The position numbers were made by a program, and so were the translations under genes. The notes under the pieces are model-generated. The model saw only the letters and a list, made by a program, of their open reading frames with translations, made no database searches and was not told where the DNA came from. A stretch of DNA of 64,000 bases from Anaerococcus sp. Marseille-Q5996 (lineage in GTDB: Bacteria; Bacillota; Clostridia; Tissierellales; Peptoniphilaceae): positions 124,001 to 188,000 of the forward strand of contig NZ_CAMPPE010000002.1 of the NCBI RefSeq assembly GCF_946893725.1, read 5' to 3'. Position 1 is the stretch's first letter. Every line of letters starts with the position of its first letter. This document shows positions 36,599 to 45,734 of the stretch, in pieces.

Positions 36599-38740
36599 AT
36601 GAATCTAAAAGAACTAATACTAAACATTGTAAATGAAGAAAGTTATGAACCCATTACAATAAAAGAGCTTGAAAAATATTTACAAGCTGATAAATATACA
36701 AGAAATGCTGTTTATGATGTATTAAGAGAACTTGAAAAAGAAAATAAACTACGCATTTCCCATAAAAAACGCATAATGCCATTAAGTGATGAAGAACTAT
36801 CTTTAGTAGGACAGATACAATTAGCTCAATCAGGTTATGGTTTTTTTATTTCTGAAAATAAAGATTTTAAAGATGTATTTATTTCAAAAGATAATTTAAA
36901 TAAGGCTTTTGATGGAGATAGGGTAAAGATAGAAATTACAAAACCTGCAGAAAAAGGAAGAAATGCTGAGGGTCGTGTTTTAGAAATAATAGAGCGTGGC
37001 AATACAAAAATAGTTGGGTCTTATCAACAATCCAAAGGTTTTGGTTTTGTAATTCCAGATAATAAATCCATAGGCCAAGATATTTATATAGACAAAAAAT
37101 TCTCCAAGAATGCAAAAAATAAAGATAAAGTAGTAGCAGAAATAATAAACTTCCCTAAAAAAGGCAATCCTGAGGGGAGAATAGTTGACATCATCGGCCA
37201 TAAAAATGATAAGAACGTTGATATCTATTCCCTTGCAGCCCAACATGGGGTTCCTTATCTATTTTCTAAAGAAACCAAAAAAGAAGTTTTATATATAGAT
37301 AAGGAAGTAAAAGATGAAGATACAGAAAATCGTACAGATTTTAGAGATTTATTTACAGTAACAATTGATGGTAGGGACTCAAAAGACTTTGATGATGCTA
37401 TCTCAATAGATAAAAATGGAGATAATTACGATTTATATGTCCATATAGCAGATGTGTCCCATTATGTAAAAAAAGGTACAGCCCTAGATTATGACGCCTA
37501 CGACAGGGGAAATTCTACATACCTATATAATGTTGTTATACCAATGCTACCAAAAGAATTATCTAATGGCATTTGTTCATTAAATCCAAATGTAGATAGA
37601 TTATCCTTATCACTAAAAATGACTATTGATAGAAGAGGTAGAGTAATAGCAAATGACTTTTACAAGGCAGTTATAAACTCAGACTATAGACTGGTTTATG
37701 ATGATGTAAATAATTTTTTAGATGGTAAAGACCAAAGTGTCTACGAAGATGAACTTTTAAAAGAGAAACTCCTATTATTCAATGAATTACACAAAATTTT
37801 AAGAGAAAAAAGAGAAGATAGGGGTGCTATAGACTTTAGCTTTAAAGAAAGCCAGATAGATGTTACAGATGATGGTAAGGTATTAAATATTTCTGTTCAC
37901 GAGCGTGGTTCAGGAAATAAGATGATAGAAGAATTTATGCTTGCAGCAAATGAAACTGTTGCAACCCTATTTGGATATATGGATTTTCCATTTATGTACC
38001 GTATCCACGAGCAGCCATCCAAAGAAAAGCTTGATGGATTTAAGCGTGCACTAAATACCATGGGTTACAATATTCGAGGAAGTGAACTACACCCAAAGGA
38101 CTTTCAAAGAATCCTTGAGGAAGTAGAAGGAGAAAATGAAGAAAATGTTATAAATATGCTGATGCTGCGCACCATGCAAAAAGCAAAATACAGCAAAAAG
38201 AGAGATATCCACTTTGGATTATCCACCGAATTTTACACTCACTTTACTAGTCCTATACGTAGATATCCCGACCTCATTGTTCATAGACTTTTAAAATCAT
38301 ACATTGAAAATAAATTGACAAAGTTTAATCAAGCAAGTTTAGAAATGAGCCTAGAAAAATCAAGCGAACACTTGTCAATGACTGAAAGACGTTCAGAAGA
38401 TACAGAGCGAGATGTAGAAGATTTGATGAAATGTAAGTATATGCGTAGGTTTATAGGAGATGAATTTACGGGGACAATTTCATCAGTAACAGACTTTGGA
38501 ATCTTCGTTGAGCTTGAAAATACGGTAGAAGGACTATTTATGTATAAGTTCTCACCAGATAGATTTGAATACCAAGAAGAAATCTTAAAAGCCATAAATG
38601 TAGATAATAAGAAGATATACTCTATTGGAGATGAAGTAAAAATAAGAGTACTAGATGTTGATATTTACCAAAGAAATATTGACTTTGATTTATTGGAGGA
38701 AAATGAAACAGTTAGCGAACAACAAGAAAGCCTTTCATGA
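36599..38740 (+). CDS. rnr: ribonuclease R
   Basis: This is a 3'-5' processive exoribonuclease of 713 residues. It has an N-terminal winged-helix region, cold-shock domains (about 65-210), and the RNB catalytic domain with TIDGRDSKDFDDAIS, whose aspartates bind metal. The HFTSPIRRYPDLIVHR motif and a C-terminal S1 domain (DEFTGTISSVTDFGIFVEL) follow. Its 3' end overlaps smpB by 38 bases; RNase R and SmpB act together in trans-translation. Confidence 0.97.
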   Translation: MNLKELILNIVNEESYEPITIKELEKYLQADKYTRNAVYDVLRELEKENKLRISHKKRIMPLSDEELSLVGQIQLAQSGYGFFISENKDFKDVFISKDNLNKAFDGDRVKIEITKPAEKGRNAEGRVLEIIERGNTKIVGSYQQSKGFGFVIPDNKSIGQDIYIDKKFSKNAKNKDKVVAEIINFPKKGNPEGRIVDIIGHKNDKNVDIYSLAAQHGVPYLFSKETKKEVLYIDKEVKDEDTENRTDFRDLFTVTIDGRDSKDFDDAISIDKNGDNYDLYVHIADVSHYVKKGTALDYDAYDRGNSTYLYNVVIPMLPKELSNGICSLNPNVDRLSLSLKMTIDRRGRVIANDFYKAVINSDYRLVYDDVNNFLDGKDQSVYEDELLKEKLLLFNELHKILREKREDRGAIDFSFKESQIDVTDDGKVLNISVHERGSGNKMIEEFMLAANETVATLFGYMDFPFMYRIHEQPSKEKLDGFKRALNTMGYNIRGSELHPKDFQRILEEVEGENEENVINMLMLRTMQKAKYSKKRDIHFGLSTEFYTHFTSPIRRYPDLIVHRLLKSYIENKLTKFNQASLEMSLEKSSEHLSMTERRSEDTERDVEDLMKCKYMRRFIGDEFTGTISSVTDFGIFVELENTVEGLFMYKFSPDRFEYQEEILKAINVDNKKIYSIGDEVKIRVLDVDIYQRNIDFDLLEENETVSEQQESLS

Positions 38741-39146
38741 TTATTTTATAGAAAAAAAATATGAAGCAGGCATAGAATTACAAGGAAGCGAAGTAAAAAG
38801 TATAAAACAGGGGAAAGTTAGCATAAAAGAAAGTTTTGTAGGAGATAGAAATGGAGAAATGTATATATACGGTATGCACGTAACTCCATTTAAGGAAGCT
38901 TACGATCAAAAAATAGACCCAACCAGAACCCGAAAGCTATTACTTCATAAAAAAGAAATAGATACCCTCATAGGAAAAAAAACTCAAGATGGCTATACTA
39001 TAGTGCCACTAAGTGTTTATGAAAAAAATGGCCTAGTTAAAATGGAAATAGCCCTAGCTAAGGGTAAAAAGCAATATGATAAGCGTGAAACTATAAAAAG
39101 AAAAGAAGTAGATCGTAGGATAGACAGAGCTCTAAAAAACTATTAA
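38703..39146 (+). CDS. smpB: SsrA-binding protein SmpB
   Basis: SmpB binds tmRNA to rescue stalled ribosomes. The ATG at 38703 was chosen because GGAGG lies just before it and the protein then begins MKQLANNKKAFHDYF, as expected. The 147-residue length is normal. YEAGIELQGSEVKSIKQGKVSIKES and the C-terminal KGKKQYDKRETIK tail are present. No tmRNA gene is found directly downstream. Confidence 0.97.
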   Translation: MKQLANNKKAFHDYFIEKKYEAGIELQGSEVKSIKQGKVSIKESFVGDRNGEMYIYGMHVTPFKEAYDQKIDPTRTRKLLLHKKEIDTLIGKKTQDGYTIVPLSVYEKNGLVKMEIALAKGKKQYDKRETIKRKEVDRRIDRALKNY

Positions 39147-39150
39147 GCAG

Positions 39151-39175
39151 TCGACCATAATCATGGTCGATTTTT
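39151..39175 (+). terminator. terminator after smpB
   Basis: TCGACCAT (39151-39158) pairs perfectly with ATGGTCGA (39163-39170) around AATC, followed by TTTTT. Confidence 0.92.
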
Positions 39176-39182
39176 ATTTTAC

Positions 39183-39237
39183 TTTAAAATAAAATAAAAA
39201 AATGGTATAATAGTCCAATAACTTAAAGGAGGAAAAT
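39183..39237 (+). promoter_or_regulatory. promoter of the small secreted-protein gene
   Basis: A consensus -10 TATAAT (39206-39211) lies 17 bases after a weak -35 TTTAAA (39183-39188), and a strong ribosome site (AAAGGAGG) follows. Confidence 0.65.
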
Positions 39238-39729
39238 ATGAGAAAAGTATTACCAATAATTTTATCAGGTGCCTTATTTACAGGTTTTGGAGTTAATTCT
39301 CAAAAGGCTGAGCAAGACTTAAACCCACAAATTATAGATGTACAAGCTGAAAATACAGTAGAAAAAAATGAAAATAACTTTGAAAACTTTGATTTAACAT
39401 CCTTAGATAAGAGTGATATAAATGCTATAGCCCAAACTGGTGTAGCCTATGTTAAATCAAACGAATATGATGATCTAAGTCAAGAGGAAAAATCATATAT
39501 TTATAATGCTTGCCTAGAAGCTATGAATAAACTAGGCTTTGAAACTGATAACTTTACCTATGATGATATGAACAATCTATATAATTCTTGCAGAAATTAT
39601 ATGTTAGAAAATAATGTAGACCCAGAAACATTTGGTCTAAAAGATCAAGCAAAACTTTATAATATGTGCCGCAACTACTTAAAAAATAACAATGCTGATA
39701 ATAAAGTAGGCTGCATGTCTAGAAGATAA
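39238..39729 (+). CDS. small secreted protein of unknown function
   Basis: I do not recognise this family. The 163-residue protein has a signal-peptide-like start (MRKVLPIILSGALFTGFGV) with no lipobox cysteine. An acidic linker follows. The C-terminal part has three related helices with the pattern Y-N-x-C: YIYNACLEAM, LYNSCRNYML and LYNMCRNYLK. One more cysteine lies near the C-terminus. Paired cysteines suggest an extracellular, possibly disulfide-bonded helical module. It is monocistronic, with its own promoter and terminator. Confidence 0.7.
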   Translation: MRKVLPIILSGALFTGFGVNSQKAEQDLNPQIIDVQAENTVEKNENNFENFDLTSLDKSDINAIAQTGVAYVKSNEYDDLSQEEKSYIYNACLEAMNKLGFETDNFTYDDMNNLYNSCRNYMLENNVDPETFGLKDQAKLYNMCRNYLKNNNADNKVGCMSRR

Positions 39730-39743
39730 ATCTAGAATTTTTA

Positions 39744-39772
39744 AACCAGGGAATAACTCCCTGGTTTTTTTA
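39744..39772. terminator. terminator between the secreted-protein and cupin genes
   Basis: AACCAGGGA (39744-39752) pairs perfectly with TCCCTGGTT (39758-39766) around ATAAC, followed by T-rich sequence. The genes are convergent, and the hairpin can also serve the cupin gene on the minus strand. Confidence 0.85.
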
Positions 39773-40057
39773 TTTTAAATCTGATTTTATAACCATTAGC
39801 TTACTATCCTTAATAGCCTTTAAACTATGAGCAATACCTGGATCTAACTGGATGATATCCCCTGGTTTTATAGTAAATTCTTTATCTTCTTCAGTAAATA
39901 TTACTTCTCCCTCATAAATTACAACTACAACAGACATAGAAGTATCATGGGTAGGTATTATTTGATCAGCTTTTATATTTAAGTGAGTCACCACTTGATT
40001 ATCATTTTGATATATATTTTGTGCTTTTTCATCAAAATCTTTTACAGAATATTTCAT
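39770..40057 (-). CDS. small cupin-domain protein
   Basis: This 95-residue single-domain cupin has a first motif around IPTHDTSMSVVVVIYEGEVIF and a second around GDIIQLDPGIAHSLKAI. Histidines for metal binding are present in both. Small stand-alone cupins of this kind are often annotated as cupin or AraC-binding-like proteins; the ligand is unknown. A strong ribosome site (AGGAGG) precedes the start. It is divergently transcribed from the nuclease-cas operon and shares an 83-base intergenic region with it. Confidence 0.8.
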   Translation of the reverse strand: MKYSVKDFDEKAQNIYQNDNQVVTHLNIKADQIIPTHDTSMSVVVVIYEGEVIFTEEDKEFTIKPGDIIQLDPGIAHSLKAIKDSKLMVIKSDLK

Positions 40058-40069
40058 AAAACCTCCTAA

Positions 40070-40110
40070 AAAATGTATTACTTACATTTTACTGTCTATT
40101 TAGTTATAAT
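40070..40110 (+). promoter_or_regulatory. nuclease-cas operon promoter with a perfect palindrome
   Basis: A -10 TATAAT (40105-40110) lies 17 bases after TTACAT (40082-40087). The -35 sits inside a perfect inverted repeat, AAAATGTA (40070-40077) and TACATTTT (40083-40090), between the divergent cupin and nuclease genes. The repeat could be an operator controlling both. No other promoter is visible ahead of cas3. Confidence 0.6.
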
Positions 40111-40139
40111 CTATATATGCGCAAAAAAAGGAGAGTAGA

Positions 40140-40676
40140 ATGAAGAATAATAAAAAAATTTCTAACATACTAGCTATTTTTATAATACTAGGTATCGCAT
40201 TAATAAATAATATAGATTTCTTTAACAATACGAATAGTGATTATGAAACAGGTAGGATAGTAAGAGTTGTAGATGGAGATACGGCAGTAGTTAAAATAAA
40301 AAATGAAAATCAAAAAGTAAGATTTATAGGTGTAGACACCCCAGAATATAATCCAAAAAGAAATATATCTCAGCCTTGGGGAAAAGAAGCATCAGAATTT
40401 AGCAAAAATTTATTAAAAGATCAAATAGTATACTTAGAAAAAGATGTGTCAGAAACTGATAAATATAATAGATTATTAAGATATATTTGGTTAGAACCAC
40501 CACAAGATCTGAGTAATCCCACATATGAAGAAATAGAAAATCTAATGATTAATGGAATACTAGTAAGAGATGGTTATGCAAGAGCAAAAACATACAAACC
40601 AGATACAAAATATCAATATGAATTAAAAAAAATTGAGAAAAGTGCAAAAAATAAAAAACTTGCTATATGGAGCTAA
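40140..40676 (+). CDS. membrane-anchored staphylococcal-nuclease-like protein at the head of the cas operon
   Basis: This 178-residue protein has an N-terminal hydrophobic segment (about 10-24) that would export or anchor it. The thermonuclease (SNase) domain covers about 38-175. RVVDGDTAVV and VRFIGVDTPEYN supply the metal-binding Asp and catalytic Arg, Asp and Glu, and KYNRLLRYIW supplies the second catalytic Arg, so activity is expected. The gene ends with its stop 11 bases before the cas3 ATG, with a GGAG ribosome site between, and the only visible promoter is upstream of it. Co-transcription with cas3 is therefore inferred. A CRISPR role is unproven. Confidence 0.88.
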   Translation: MKNNKKISNILAIFIILGIALINNIDFFNNTNSDYETGRIVRVVDGDTAVVKIKNENQKVRFIGVDTPEYNPKRNISQPWGKEASEFSKNLLKDQIVYLEKDVSETDKYNRLLRYIWLEPPQDLSNPTYEEIENLMINGILVRDGYARAKTYKPDTKYQYELKKIEKSAKNKKLAIWS

Positions 40677-40687
40677 GGAGAATATAA

Positions 40688-43453
40688 ATGGAATCTTATA
40701 AAAATTTGTGGGCAAAAAAACAAGAAACTAATGGAAATTTTGAATGGATGCCCCTATATATTCATCTTTCTGATAGTAAAAATGTATCAGCAATGTTGTG
40801 GGAACATTGGCTGAGTGATTCACAAAAAAATATAGTTATAAACTCTATAGAAAATGGAGATGAATTCCTTGCAAAAAATCTTGTAATGTTTTTAGGAGCT
40901 AGCCATGATTTAGGAAAAGCTACTCCAGCCTTTCAAATAAAAAAAAGTTTTGCCAATTCAGATGATTTAGATACAATCTTAAAAGAAAAATTAGAGCAAG
41001 CAGGATTTTTAGGTATAGCAAATACCCACCTTTCTTCTATAAATAAATCCCATCATAGCTTAGCAAGTCAATATATATTATTTAAATATGGTGTAAATGA
41101 AGATATAGCAGCTATTATCGGTGCTCATCATGGGAAGCCTGTTGACTCATTCACTATAATTAAAAATCAAGCTGCTTATGAAGCAAATTATTATCAAGAA
41201 GAAAAAAATACAAATCCAATATATAAAAAGTGGGAGCAAGTGCAGAAAGATATTTTTGACTGGGCCCTACAAGCAAGTGGCTTTAAAAGTGTTAGTGATC
41301 TACCAGAAATAAATCAAGTTGGTCAAGTAATATTAACTGGGCTTTTAATTATGGCAGATTGGATAGCAAGTAATACAAAATATTTTCCCCTATTTTCTAT
41401 ATATGATAGCATAGACTGTAATCTAGAAAAACGTGCTGAAGAAGGATTTACAAAATGGTTTAAAACTGAGCTTTGGCAAGCAGATTATAACTTTGATTAT
41501 AAAGAAAGTTTTAATAAAAGATTTGGTTTTTATCCAAACAAACACCAAGAAAGATTTATAGAAACAATTTTGGATACAAATGATCCGGGTATTTTTATAT
41601 TTGAAGCACCTATGGGTATGGGAAAGACTGAAGCTGCTTTGTATGGCGTAGAATTACTTGCTCAAAAAAAAGGAGATAGCGGATTATTTTTTGCCCTGCC
41701 AACACAGGCTACGACAAATGGGATTTTTCCAAGAGTTGAAAAGTGGCTAACAGATATTGTAGATGATTTTGATGAAAATCTATCTTTAAGATTAGTACAT
41801 GGAAAAGCATATTTGAATGAAGATTTTCAAATGCTTGCCAAAAATATAAATACAGATGCAAACTATGAAGATCATCCTAGTGTAATTGTAAATGAATGGT
41901 TTTCTGGAAAAAAATCTGCAATTTTAGATGACTTTGTAGTAGGAACCATTGATCAATTTTTGCTACTATCACTAAAGCAAAAACATCTTTTTCTAAGACA
42001 TTTAGGTTTTAGTAAAAAAGTAGTTGTTATAGATGAAGTACATGCTTACGATGCATATATGAATCAATATCTATATCAAGCTTTAAAATGGATGGGAGCT
42101 TATAATGTGTCAGTCATAATATTATCTGCAACCCTACCAGCTGAAAAAAGAGAAGAACTTGTGAAATCATATTTATCAGGCAAAGGGATAAAGCCACGAA
42201 AACAAAAACAAGATAGACAAATAGCAAAAGATACTTACCCCTTAATCACCTATATTGATGGCTCAACAATTAAATATGAAGATAGATTTAAAAGAAATTT
42301 CACAATGAAAATAAAAGTTATAAGAGAAGATGAAGATAATTTAATAAATCTAATCAGCTCCCTATATAAGCAGGGTGGAAATATAGGAATTATAGTTAAT
42401 ACTGTAAAAAAAGCTCAAGATTTAGCAAAAGTAGTAGAGGAAAATTTTGGCAATGACTCATTAGAATTGATACATTCAAGATTTATAGATACTCATAGAA
42501 TAAAAAAAGAAGAAGAACTATTAAAACAAATAGGGAAAAATGCTAGTAGACCCGATAAGAAAATATATATAGGTACTCAAGTAATAGAACAATCTTTAGA
42601 TATAGATTTTGATGTTATGATAACAGAACTTGCCCCAATTGACTTGGTTTTACAAAGATCGGGAAGACTTCAAAGACATAATATAAAAAGAAGTGAATAT
42701 TACAAAAATCCTACTTTATATATAACAGGTACATCAGAAAAATTAGAATTTGATGAAGGTTCATCATTTGTATACAGCTCATATCTTCTAGCACGTAGCC
42801 AATACTTTTTGCCAGATGAAATAATAATTCCAGATGATTTATCAAAACTTGTACAAAATGTCTATTCAGATTGTGAAATAAAATTAGATAAAAATTTAGA
42901 TAGTGTTTATAAAAACTTTAGAAATGAACATATGAGGTTAATTGAGCGACAAAAGGAAAAAGCCAAAGTATTTAGAATAGGAAATCCAGATACAGATTTT
43001 TTAGAAGATGAAGGTGAAACTATAATAGGTTGGTTAAATAATAGTAATGAGGTAAATACTGAAGAAGCGGCATTTGCCCAAGTAAGAGATACAAAAGAAA
43101 CTATAGAAGTTATAGCTCTTCAAGAAAATAAAAATGGCATAGGATTATTTGGATATGATAATGACATTTACGAAAAAATGGATGATCCTCACATATCAAA
43201 ACTTATAGCTGCAAACACCTTAAAGTTACCGCAAATTCTTACAGAAAATTATAATTTAAACAAAACAATAAATTTTCTAGAAAAATATAATTTGGAATAT
43301 TTACCTAAATTTCAAGAGAGTGCATGGCTAAAGGGTTCTTTGGGTATAATTTTTAATGAAAACGGTTTTTTTGAGATTGGTGATTATATATTAAAATACT
43401 CAAATAAATACGGACTATCTTATGAAAGGAAGGGAGATAGTGGCAAGTTTTAA
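40688..43453 (+). CDS. cas3: CRISPR-associated helicase/nuclease Cas3 (type I-E)
   Basis: Cas3 is recruited by Cascade to nick and unwind target DNA. The 921-residue protein has an N-terminal HD nuclease domain with ASHDLGKATPAF (His73, Asp74) and IIGAHHGKP. A superfamily 2 helicase follows, with Walker A APMGMGKTEAAL, the DEVH box in VIDEVHAYD, SATLP and the motif VI region VLQRSGRLQRH. The ATG has a GGAG site and lies 11 bases after the nuclease gene. It overlaps cse1 by 14 bases. Confidence 0.97.
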   Translation: MESYKNLWAKKQETNGNFEWMPLYIHLSDSKNVSAMLWEHWLSDSQKNIVINSIENGDEFLAKNLVMFLGASHDLGKATPAFQIKKSFANSDDLDTILKEKLEQAGFLGIANTHLSSINKSHHSLASQYILFKYGVNEDIAAIIGAHHGKPVDSFTIIKNQAAYEANYYQEEKNTNPIYKKWEQVQKDIFDWALQASGFKSVSDLPEINQVGQVILTGLLIMADWIASNTKYFPLFSIYDSIDCNLEKRAEEGFTKWFKTELWQADYNFDYKESFNKRFGFYPNKHQERFIETILDTNDPGIFIFEAPMGMGKTEAALYGVELLAQKKGDSGLFFALPTQATTNGIFPRVEKWLTDIVDDFDENLSLRLVHGKAYLNEDFQMLAKNINTDANYEDHPSVIVNEWFSGKKSAILDDFVVGTIDQFLLLSLKQKHLFLRHLGFSKKVVVIDEVHAYDAYMNQYLYQALKWMGAYNVSVIILSATLPAEKREELVKSYLSGKGIKPRKQKQDRQIAKDTYPLITYIDGSTIKYEDRFKRNFTMKIKVIREDEDNLINLISSLYKQGGNIGIIVNTVKKAQDLAKVVEENFGNDSLELIHSRFIDTHRIKKEEELLKQIGKNASRPDKKIYIGTQVIEQSLDIDFDVMITELAPIDLVLQRSGRLQRHNIKRSEYYKNPTLYITGTSEKLEFDEGSSFVYSSYLLARSQYFLPDEIIIPDDLSKLVQNVYSDCEIKLDKNLDSVYKNFRNEHMRLIERQKEKAKVFRIGNPDTDFLEDEGETIIGWLNNSNEVNTEEAAFAQVRDTKETIEVIALQENKNGIGLFGYDNDIYEKMDDPHISKLIAANTLKLPQILTENYNLNKTINFLEKYNLEYLPKFQESAWLKGSLGIIFNENGFFEIGDYILKYSNKYGLSYERKGDSGKF

Positions 43454-45113
43454 TTTAATAGATGAAAATTGGATTTTAGTTATAGATAATGATGGAGATA
43501 CTAAAGAAATATCATTAAAAGAATTATTTTCTAATGCAAGCAATTATAAAGATCTAGCAGGTGAAATGAAAGCACAAGATTTTGCTGTTCTTAGAATATT
43601 GCTCGCAATTTTACAGACTGTGTTTTCTAGATTTGATGCTGATGGTATTTCTTATGAATATTTAGAATTAGATGAAGACTATCGTCAGTTAGAAGATGTT
43701 GAAGAAGAAGATCTAAAAGATTATAAAAAAGATTTGAAAAGAACATGGAAAAATCTATGGAAAGCAGGAGAATTTCCATATATCGTAAATGAATATTTTG
43801 AAAAATGTCATGACAGATTTTATCTATTTGATGATAAATATCCATTTATGCAAGTGAGTGAAGATATTATTAGGAATAATACTAAAAATAAAAAAGGAAC
43901 CGACATAAGTATAAAGAATATAAATAGAACTATAACAGAAAGTAATAATAAAATTTCATTATTTGCAGGAAAAGATGCTTCTAGCAAAAACTTAACTACA
44001 GAAGCAGAAATAGCAAGGTGGTTAATCACATATCACGGATACACTGGGACAGGTGATAAGACAAAATTTACAGATATTGACGATAAATTTACTCCATCTA
44101 AGGGATGGCTATACGATATTGGTGGTATTTATTTTACTGGAAATAATTTGTTTGAGACTTTGATGCTTAATTTAATTTTGGTTCATCCAGCAGATTTTAA
44201 TGCTAATAAACAAAAACCAGCTTGGGAATATTCTCCACAGGAAAATGTAAACGAGGATTTATCAAAGTCTTTAGTAAATAATTTGTCAGAGCTTTACACT
44301 AGGTATTCTAGAGCCATATATATTGATCCAGACACAGATTTGGATAAAGAATTCTCATTTGAAGTTGTAAAACTATTAGATTTAGAACATCAAAATCAAA
44401 GCCTAGAACTTATGACAACATGGAGAAAAAATGAAAGTGGATCAAATAAGGGGTCTTTTACACCCAAAAAACATAAAAGAGATGTTAGTTTATGGAGATC
44501 GTTTGGTTTGCTTGCCTTAAATCCAAATACAAGTGATATTTGGAAAGTAGGTTTAATGGATCATTTAGAAAGTATAAAGAGTACTCTTGGAGATTACAAA
44601 TTTACTATTAATTCTATAAGTATGGAAGATGATGGCAATGCTACAAGCTGGGTTCCAGTGAATGAAATATATGACTATTTAAATATTAACGATTTTATAG
44701 TGACAGATTTATCAGAAAATGGATGGGTTATCCGCATTGAAGATACTATAAATGAAACAAAAGAGATCGTAGATATCACTTACAGAAGATTTTTAAAAGA
44801 AATAAAACTAATTAGAAATCAACAGGCAGATAATTTTGTAGAACAAAATGTAGAGAATCTATATTTTTTACTAAATAATCCATTTAAGAATTGGCTATCA
44901 TCTATTACCCTAAATGATAGTAAAGATAAAAAAATAGAAGAGTGGAGAAATATATTAGAAAAAATTGTGAGAACTGAAGCCGATAGAATTTTAGCAAATG
45001 CTAATCTAAGAGACTATAAAGGTGTAACAATTGATGAAAAAACTCACAATATTATAACCGCTTATAATTCTTTTAATTACTTTTTAAATAAACAATTAAG
45101 AAAGGAGGTCTAA
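43440..45113 (+). CDS. casA: Cascade large subunit Cse1/CasA (Cas8e)
   Basis: Cse1 recognises the PAM and recruits Cas3. I chose the GTG at 43440 because AAGGGAG lies just upstream and the family starts with a FNLIDENWI-type motif; an ATG at 43422 has no ribosome site. The 557-residue protein has the N-terminal SFNLIDENWILV and the KNKKGTDISIKN and WLITYHGYTGTGDKTKF segments typical of the family. It overlaps the end of cas3, and cse2 begins directly after its stop. Confidence 0.94.
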   Translation: MASFNLIDENWILVIDNDGDTKEISLKELFSNASNYKDLAGEMKAQDFAVLRILLAILQTVFSRFDADGISYEYLELDEDYRQLEDVEEEDLKDYKKDLKRTWKNLWKAGEFPYIVNEYFEKCHDRFYLFDDKYPFMQVSEDIIRNNTKNKKGTDISIKNINRTITESNNKISLFAGKDASSKNLTTEAEIARWLITYHGYTGTGDKTKFTDIDDKFTPSKGWLYDIGGIYFTGNNLFETLMLNLILVHPADFNANKQKPAWEYSPQENVNEDLSKSLVNNLSELYTRYSRAIYIDPDTDLDKEFSFEVVKLLDLEHQNQSLELMTTWRKNESGSNKGSFTPKKHKRDVSLWRSFGLLALNPNTSDIWKVGLMDHLESIKSTLGDYKFTINSISMEDDGNATSWVPVNEIYDYLNINDFIVTDLSENGWVIRIEDTINETKEIVDITYRRFLKEIKLIRNQQADNFVEQNVENLYFLLNNPFKNWLSSITLNDSKDKKIEEWRNILEKIVRTEADRILANANLRDYKGVTIDEKTHNIITAYNSFNYFLNKQLRKEV

Positions 45114-45734
45114 ATGTCTAATAAAAATGATATAAATAAAGCATCTATTTATGGAGTTACATCTAATATCTTAAATCAAATTGCAAATGACCTAGATTCA
45201 TCAGCTACTAAAGCAACATTAGCAAATCTTAGAAATTCTATATCAAAACCTTATTCACAAACAATTGGAGTTTTTTCCACATTTTATAAGTATTTACCAG
45301 ATTCATTTATTAGTGAATATGGAGATTTGTCATACCAAGAAAAAGCTATAATTACAAGCCTACAAATATTTGCTGTTCATCAACAAGGAAATAGTCAAAG
45401 TGTATTATTAGAAGCTAATGATGAAAACAAATACAAAAATATAGGATATGCATTAAAAGTTTTAAGAACTGATGAAAATGCAAAATCAACGGATAGAAGA
45501 TTTAATGCTATGATAAGTGCAGATACTTTTGAAGAGTTTACTTTTCACTTAAGACAACTAATCTCTTTATTAAAGTCTAGGTCAGATCAAAAGGTAAACT
45601 ATGCAAAACTAGCCCAAGACTTATACTATTTCCAAATACCAAGTATGAGAGAAAATATTAAGCTTAGCTGGGCTAAAGAATACTATAAATTCACAAACAA
45701 AGAAAAAGATAACAAAGGAGAAGAAAATGAGTAA
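45114..45734 (+). CDS. casB: Cascade small subunit Cse2/CasB
   Basis: Cse2 forms the belly dimer of Cascade and stabilises the R-loop. The 206-residue helical protein has an LANLRNSISKPYSQTIG segment and an RRFNAMISADTFEEFTFHLRQLISLLKS segment typical of the family. It has a ribosome site (AAAGGAGG) inside the cse1 end and overlaps cas7 by eight bases. Confidence 0.92.
   Translation: MSNKNDINKASIYGVTSNILNQIANDLDSSATKATLANLRNSISKPYSQTIGVFSTFYKYLPDSFISEYGDLSYQEKAIITSLQIFAVHQQGNSQSVLLEANDENKYKNIGYALKVLRTDENAKSTDRRFNAMISADTFEEFTFHLRQLISLLKSRSDQKVNYAKLAQDLYYFQIPSMRENIKLSWAKEYYKFTNKEKDNKGEENE

Noticed and set aside
39147-39237. Possible tmRNA gene after smpB
   Set aside because: Only a terminator and a promoter fit in this 91-base spacer, and no tRNA-like ends or tag-peptide sequence are present.
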